From contig DAUV01000003.1 in the NCBI GenBank assembly GCA_002505325.1, positions 1-8,467 on the forward strand: a DNA stretch of 8,467 bases, in the 5' to 3' direction. The notes beneath the pieces are model-generated. The model saw nothing but the letters and a program-made list of their open reading frames with translations, made no database searches and was not told the DNA's origin. Made by a program: the position numbers and the translations under genes. The DNA comes from Euryarchaeota archaeon UBA623. GTDB taxonomy: Archaea > Thermoplasmatota > Poseidoniia > Poseidoniales > Thalassarchaeaceae. This document shows, piece after piece, positions 5,628 through 8,467 of this stretch (position 1 is the stretch's first letter; each line of letters opens with the position of its first letter).

Positions 5628-5790
5628 GACTGCCCGCTTCTACGCGCCTCCTTGACTTCTGCGGTAGGGCATAGCGCGTAAATTGCGTTTACACACATTC
5701 CACGATTTACCAGCCCTCTCTCCCGTCGCATTCATAAGGGGCTCAAAACGAGTCGGGTTCGCTGGGGACATCCCCGCAGCAGGTGGCTCA
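5628..5790. other. Divergent promoter region between sepF and psmB
   Basis: This 163-bp region lies between two divergent genes and has no believable coding capacity. The psmB frame is open back to a TTG at 5683, but that extension is unlike any proteasome propeptide. It holds GTAAA-TTGCG-TTTAC (5-nt inverted repeat, about 5677-5691) and AT-rich TTCATAAG at 5731-5738. The latter is a possible TATA element for psmB, placing a start of transcription near 5757-5765. No strong promoter for sepF is visible. Confidence 0.35.
5781..5785 (+). promoter_or_regulatory. Shine-Dalgarno site of psmB
   Basis: AGGTG ends 5 nt before the ATG at 5791, the same spacing as at folA and zpr1. It supports the short propeptide start and argues against the in-frame TTG at 5683. 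Confidence 0.75.
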
Positions 5791-6417
5791 ATGAACGATT
5801 CCATGGATGTTGTCAAGACCGGAACCAGCACTATCGGTATCACTTTTGATGGTGGAGTTGTGGTCGGTGCTGATCATAGGGCCACTATGGGGCACTTCAT
5901 TGCCAATAAGAACGTGCAGAAGGTATTCAAGATTTCAGACTCAGTGGCTTTGACCACCGCAGGACTGGTGGGCCACGCTCAGTCGCTATCTCGCACACTC
6001 ACGGCCGAATTACGCCTTTACGAGCTCAAGCATGGTACTCCAATGACCGTGAAGGGCGCCGCTACATTGACTGCCAACATTCTAGTTGGCCGGCCACATT
6101 ATGTCCAACTTCTAATCGTAGGCGTGGATGATTCTGGTTCTAGTGTCTACAGTATAGACTCGGCTGGCGGCTCTATTCCTGATGTCTACTGCGCTACTGG
6201 ATCTGGTAGCCCTTACATGTACGGAGTGCTCGAAGATCAGTTCACAGAGGGGATGTCCGCGGACGATGCCTTACGTGTCGCCGCCAAGGCTTTACTCGCC
6301 TCCGCTCAGCGCGATGCTGCCAGCGGCAATGGAATGGACCTCGCCGTCATCACTCCCGATGTAGGTTTCAACCAACTCTCCGAAGATGAGGTATCAAACC
6401 TCTTATCTGGAATCTGA
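5791..6417 (+). CDS. psmB: Archaeal 20S proteasome beta subunit
   Basis: Catalytic subunit of the archaeal 20S proteasome, an N-terminal nucleophile threonine protease that forms the two inner heptameric rings and degrades proteins fed by AAA+ unfoldases. The precursor is 208 residues from the ATG at 5791. An 11-residue propeptide (MNDSMDVVKTG) is removed by self-cleavage to expose T1 of TSTIGITFDG. In mature numbering D17 and K33 are present, and S127, D164 and S167 match S129, D166 and S169 of the Thermoplasma enzyme after a 2-residue gap. GLVGHAQ, SAGGSIPD and ATGSGSPYMYGVLE are near-identical to the Thermoplasma sequence. The propeptide length (8 in Thermoplasma) and the AGGTG site at 5781 support this start. 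It precedes aCPSF1 by 79 nt; the pair is also adjacent in some methanogens as I recall, which links protein and RNA turnover genes. Confidence 0.97.
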   Translation: MNDSMDVVKTGTSTIGITFDGGVVVGADHRATMGHFIANKNVQKVFKISDSVALTTAGLVGHAQSLSRTLTAELRLYELKHGTPMTVKGAATLTANILVGRPHYVQLLIVGVDDSGSSVYSIDSAGGSIPDVYCATGSGSPYMYGVLEDQFTEGMSADDALRVAAKALLASAQRDAASGNGMDLAVITPDVGFNQLSEDEVSNLLSGI

Positions 6418-6439
6418 TTCCTCTCCCGGCCAAGTGCCA

Positions 6440-6458
6440 ACCTCCCATTCTGGTGGGT
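6440..6458 (+). other. Small imperfect hairpin between psmB and aCPSF1
   Basis: ACCTCCC and GGTGGGT flank a 5-nt loop (ATTCT) and can form a stem of five Watson-Crick pairs plus one G-U, with one mismatch. No T-tract follows, so it does not look like a terminator. It could be a processing or leader element of aCPSF1, or chance. The rest of the 79-nt gap contains a pyrimidine-rich stretch (CCTCTCCC) just after the psmB stop. Confidence 0.25.
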
Positions 6459-6496
6459 GACAAGTACTGCCGCGAGCATAGCAAGGATGTGAACGA

Positions 6497-8413
6497 ATGC
6501 GCCTTACGTTGAGCGAATTGAAGAAAAAAATCTCGAAGTTGATACCCAAGGATGTCGATTACGAGGTCGACTTAGAGGCTGGCTCGATTTCGATAGTGAC
6601 TAAGCAGCCAGGGGCATTCAGCGGTTCTGGCGATAACCTCACGGTCAGAATAGCGAAGACCATCAAGCGTCGCATAGTCATCAGGCCTCATGCCGATCTG
6701 TTGGTCGACGAAAATGCAGTGCACGATGCGGTCGCACGACTGATTCCGCCCGAAGCTGAGGTCCGCAAGACCTGGCTAGACCCAGCCCTTAGTCAAGTCA
6801 TTCTTGAATGCGACGACCCCTCCGCAGCAGTCGGCCCAAAGGGTTCGAACATCAGAGCTCTACGTGACGAAATTGGTTGGTTAGTCGACGTGGTCAGGGC
6901 GCCTGCCATAGGAAGTCGGACTCAGCATGATATCCGACGATACCGCAAGGAGATGGCAGATGACAGAAAATCACTGCTAAGGAAGTTTGGTACTCGCATC
7001 TATCGCCCTCCGAGGCCCGGCGAGCCATGGGTCAGGGTCACTGCACTGGGCTCTTACAGGGAGGTCGGTAGGGCGATGCATCTAGTCACTACCAATGAGT
7101 CTAAGGTGCTCGTAGACTGTGGGGCAAAACCAACCACCAATCGAAGCGAAGTAGAACCTTTCTTCACTGCTCCTGAACTACTTCCACTGGACAATTTGGA
7201 CGCGATTGTGATTACCCACGCGCACATAGACCACATTGGCATGCTCCCAGTTCTGTTCAAGTACGGCTACAGAGGACCTGTCTACTGTACGCCACCGACT
7301 CGTGACCTCATGACACTACTCCAGATTGACTACATCAAGGTCGCTCAGGCGGAAGGTAACGAATCACCGTACTCGAAAGCTGACATACAGGAATGTATCA
7401 AGCACGTTGTCGATGTTAATTGGGGCGACAAGACGGATATCTCGCCGGACATAAAGATGACAATGGAGAACGCCGGACACATTCTTGGCTCATCCAGCGT
7501 CTACATGCAAATTGGAGAAGGCAAGGGCGAACACAAACTACTGTTCTCAGGCGATATCAAGTACGAGAAGTCCTGGCTTTTTGATGCGGCAACAGTTAGG
7601 TTCCCCAAGGTTGAGACCCTAGTAATTGAATCGACTTACGGCGGACCTCAGGACATCCAGCCCACAAGGCAGCAGGCCAGCCAAGAGTTACAAGATCTCA
7701 TCATCGACGCACTCGGGAGGGGTGGCAAGATATTCTGTCCTGTGTTCGCAGTCGGTCGATCTCAAGAGGTCATGATAGCAATAGACCAGCTATTCAAATC
7801 GGGCAATGTCAAGCCTGTTACCGTTTGGCTCGATGGAATGATATCTGAGGCTACAGCAATTCACTCAAGTCATCCGAATTTCCTCAATAGGGATCTTCGT
7901 CGTCAGATGCTGAAGGGAGGTCCCGAGAACCCCTTCAACTCCTCATGGTTCAAGCAGGTTGACTCGCGCGAGCAGAGGGATACGATACTCCTCGACCCTA
8001 GTCCTTGTATCGTCCTCGCTACCAGTGGAATGATGACTGGAGGCCCTATTGTTGAGTACTTCAAGCACTGGGCACCCGAGCCTGGCAATACTCTGTGCTT
8101 TGTTGGGTACCAGGCTTCGGGAACATTGGGCAGGCGTCTGCAGCAGGGTCATGCCCAAGTCCCTCTAATGGACAAGGGGCAGACTTTGATGATAGATATC
8201 AGGTGCAACATGGTGACCATAGACGGCTTCAGTGGTCATTCAGACAGGAACCAGTTGTTCGACTATGTCGCTGCTCTAAATCCGACCCCTCGCAAAATCA
8301 TCTGCCATCACGGAGACCCCCAGACCTGTAATGCCTTCCGACAGGGCCTGAGGGAACGCTTCAGAGTGCAGACCTATGCTCCTGCTAATCTGGAGACACT
8401 CAGACTTACGTAA
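6497..8413 (+). CDS. fttA: aCPSF1/FttA: KH-domain beta-CASP ribonuclease and transcription termination factor
   Basis: Archaeal homologue of the 3'-end cleavage factor CPSF73. In methanogens and Thermococcus it cuts nascent RNA and terminates transcription genome-wide. At 638 residues it has the usual full length. Residues about 1-140 hold the tandem KH-type RNA-binding region with one clear GPKG loop (113-116). The metallo-beta-lactamase part starts near 180: D207 in VLVDCGA, HAHIDH (241-246), H328 in NAGHILGS and D353 in FSGDIKYE are zinc ligands. The beta-CASP part carries E378 in ESTYGG, FAVGRSQE (417-424), TSGMMTGG (509-516), H581 in GFSGHSDR and HHGDP (604-608). All catalytic positions look intact. 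The ATG at 6497 gives the normal N-terminus; the upstream GGATGTGA is a weak ribosome site. The stop directly abuts that of the minus-strand gene at the right edge, although the protein itself enforces termination in this crowded genome. Confidence 0.97.
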   Translation: MRLTLSELKKKISKLIPKDVDYEVDLEAGSISIVTKQPGAFSGSGDNLTVRIAKTIKRRIVIRPHADLLVDENAVHDAVARLIPPEAEVRKTWLDPALSQVILECDDPSAAVGPKGSNIRALRDEIGWLVDVVRAPAIGSRTQHDIRRYRKEMADDRKSLLRKFGTRIYRPPRPGEPWVRVTALGSYREVGRAMHLVTTNESKVLVDCGAKPTTNRSEVEPFFTAPELLPLDNLDAIVITHAHIDHIGMLPVLFKYGYRGPVYCTPPTRDLMTLLQIDYIKVAQAEGNESPYSKADIQECIKHVVDVNWGDKTDISPDIKMTMENAGHILGSSSVYMQIGEGKGEHKLLFSGDIKYEKSWLFDAATVRFPKVETLVIESTYGGPQDIQPTRQQASQELQDLIIDALGRGGKIFCPVFAVGRSQEVMIAIDQLFKSGNVKPVTVWLDGMISEATAIHSSHPNFLNRDLRRQMLKGGPENPFNSSWFKQVDSREQRDTILLDPSPCIVLATSGMMTGGPIVEYFKHWAPEPGNTLCFVGYQASGTLGRRLQQGHAQVPLMDKGQTLMIDIRCNMVTIDGFSGHSDRNQLFDYVAALNPTPRKIICHHGDPQTCNAFRQGLRERFRVQTYAPANLETLRLT

Positions 8414-8467
8414 TTACAGGACAGGGATGTCGAAACCCGATTCAATTGGATCAGGGACATCCTTCTC
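8414..8467 (-). CDS. C-terminal end of an unidentified gene (cut by window edge)
   Basis: The minus strand is open from the right edge to a TAA at 8416-8414 and encodes 17 residues, EKDVPDPIESGFDIPVL. It lies immediately against the aCPSF1 stop, matching the zero-gap convergent style seen at 2082/2083. The acidic tail with an IPVL end gives no family assignment. The short length means chance openness cannot be ruled out. Confidence 0.5.
   Translation of the reverse strand, partial: EKDVPDPIESGFDIPVL
8423..8464. repeat. Inverted repeat just after the aCPSF1 stop
   Basis: GGATGTC (8425-8431) and GACATCC (8456-8462) are perfect inverted repeats with a 24-nt spacer. The stem can extend by one G-T and one A-T pair to 9 pairs. 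It lies inside the apparent minus-strand reading frame, where the arms encode the similar peptides DIP and DVP. It could act as a 3'-end structure for aCPSF1 mRNA, or be a by-product of those codons. Confidence 0.3.

Noticed and set aside
5683..5790. In-frame TTG start at 5683 that would lengthen PsmB by 36 residues
   Set aside because: The extension resembles no proteasome propeptide, no Shine-Dalgarno precedes it, and the ATG at 5791 has a well-placed AGGTG and yields a propeptide of normal length.
6418..6496. Terminator between psmB and aCPSF1
   Set aside because: The only hairpin is imperfect and no T-rich tract follows; co-transcription of the two genes is more likely.

Overview
The window looks like chromosomal DNA from an archaeon, most likely a Thermoplasmatota lineage such as the marine Poseidoniales (Marine Group II). 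The evidence is a set of archaeal information-processing and housekeeping genes: a two-KH-domain beta-CASP nuclease (aCPSF1/FttA), an archaeal 20S proteasome beta subunit very close in sequence to the Thermoplasma one, an archaeal/eukaryotic-type TrpRS, a ZPR1 zinc-finger protein and a SepF-like protein. Beside them sits a thymidylate synthase of strongly bacterial (ThyA) type. The lineage is inferred from family resemblance only; no search was run. I see no tRNA, rRNA, CRISPR array, insertion sequence or phage gene.

Layout, left to right. (1) Minus strand: thyA followed after 9 nt by the first 14 codons of a dihydrofolate reductase (folA) that runs off the left edge, a dTMP/folate pair. (2) A divergent promoter region of about 130 bp carrying an unusual set of inverted repeats. 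(3) Plus strand: an unrecognised secreted or type I membrane protein. (4) Minus strand: a saccharopine/lysine 6-dehydrogenase family oxidoreductase. (5) Plus strand: trpS. (6) Minus strand: sepF then zpr1, probably one transcript. (7) Plus strand, divergent from sepF: psmB followed by aCPSF1/FttA. From memory, psmB and aCPSF1 are neighbours in several other archaea. (8) At the right edge, the last 17 codons of an unidentified minus-strand gene.

Gene packing is extreme. The three convergent junctions have gaps of 0 nt (2082/2083), a 4-nt stop-codon overlap (4620-4623) and 0 nt (8413/8414), so transcription in each direction must end inside the opposing gene. In both same-strand minus pairs the upstream TGA stop is embedded in the downstream Shine-Dalgarno sequence (TGAGGTGA), followed by 4 nt and the start codon.

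The most notable observation is that this shared arrangement, together with the need to include the first zinc-binding CxxC, places the zpr1 start at an AUA codon (5204). A conventional start caller would begin 17 codons too late and lose half of the zinc site. Other points are a three-element, mutually exclusive pairing in the thyA leader, a SepF-like protein with no visible N-terminal membrane anchor, an insertion of about 95 residues in TrpRS before KMSSS, and the unknown His-rich surface protein. I did not find a clearly new multi-gene system; this is mostly a core-genome segment with some unusual expression signals.
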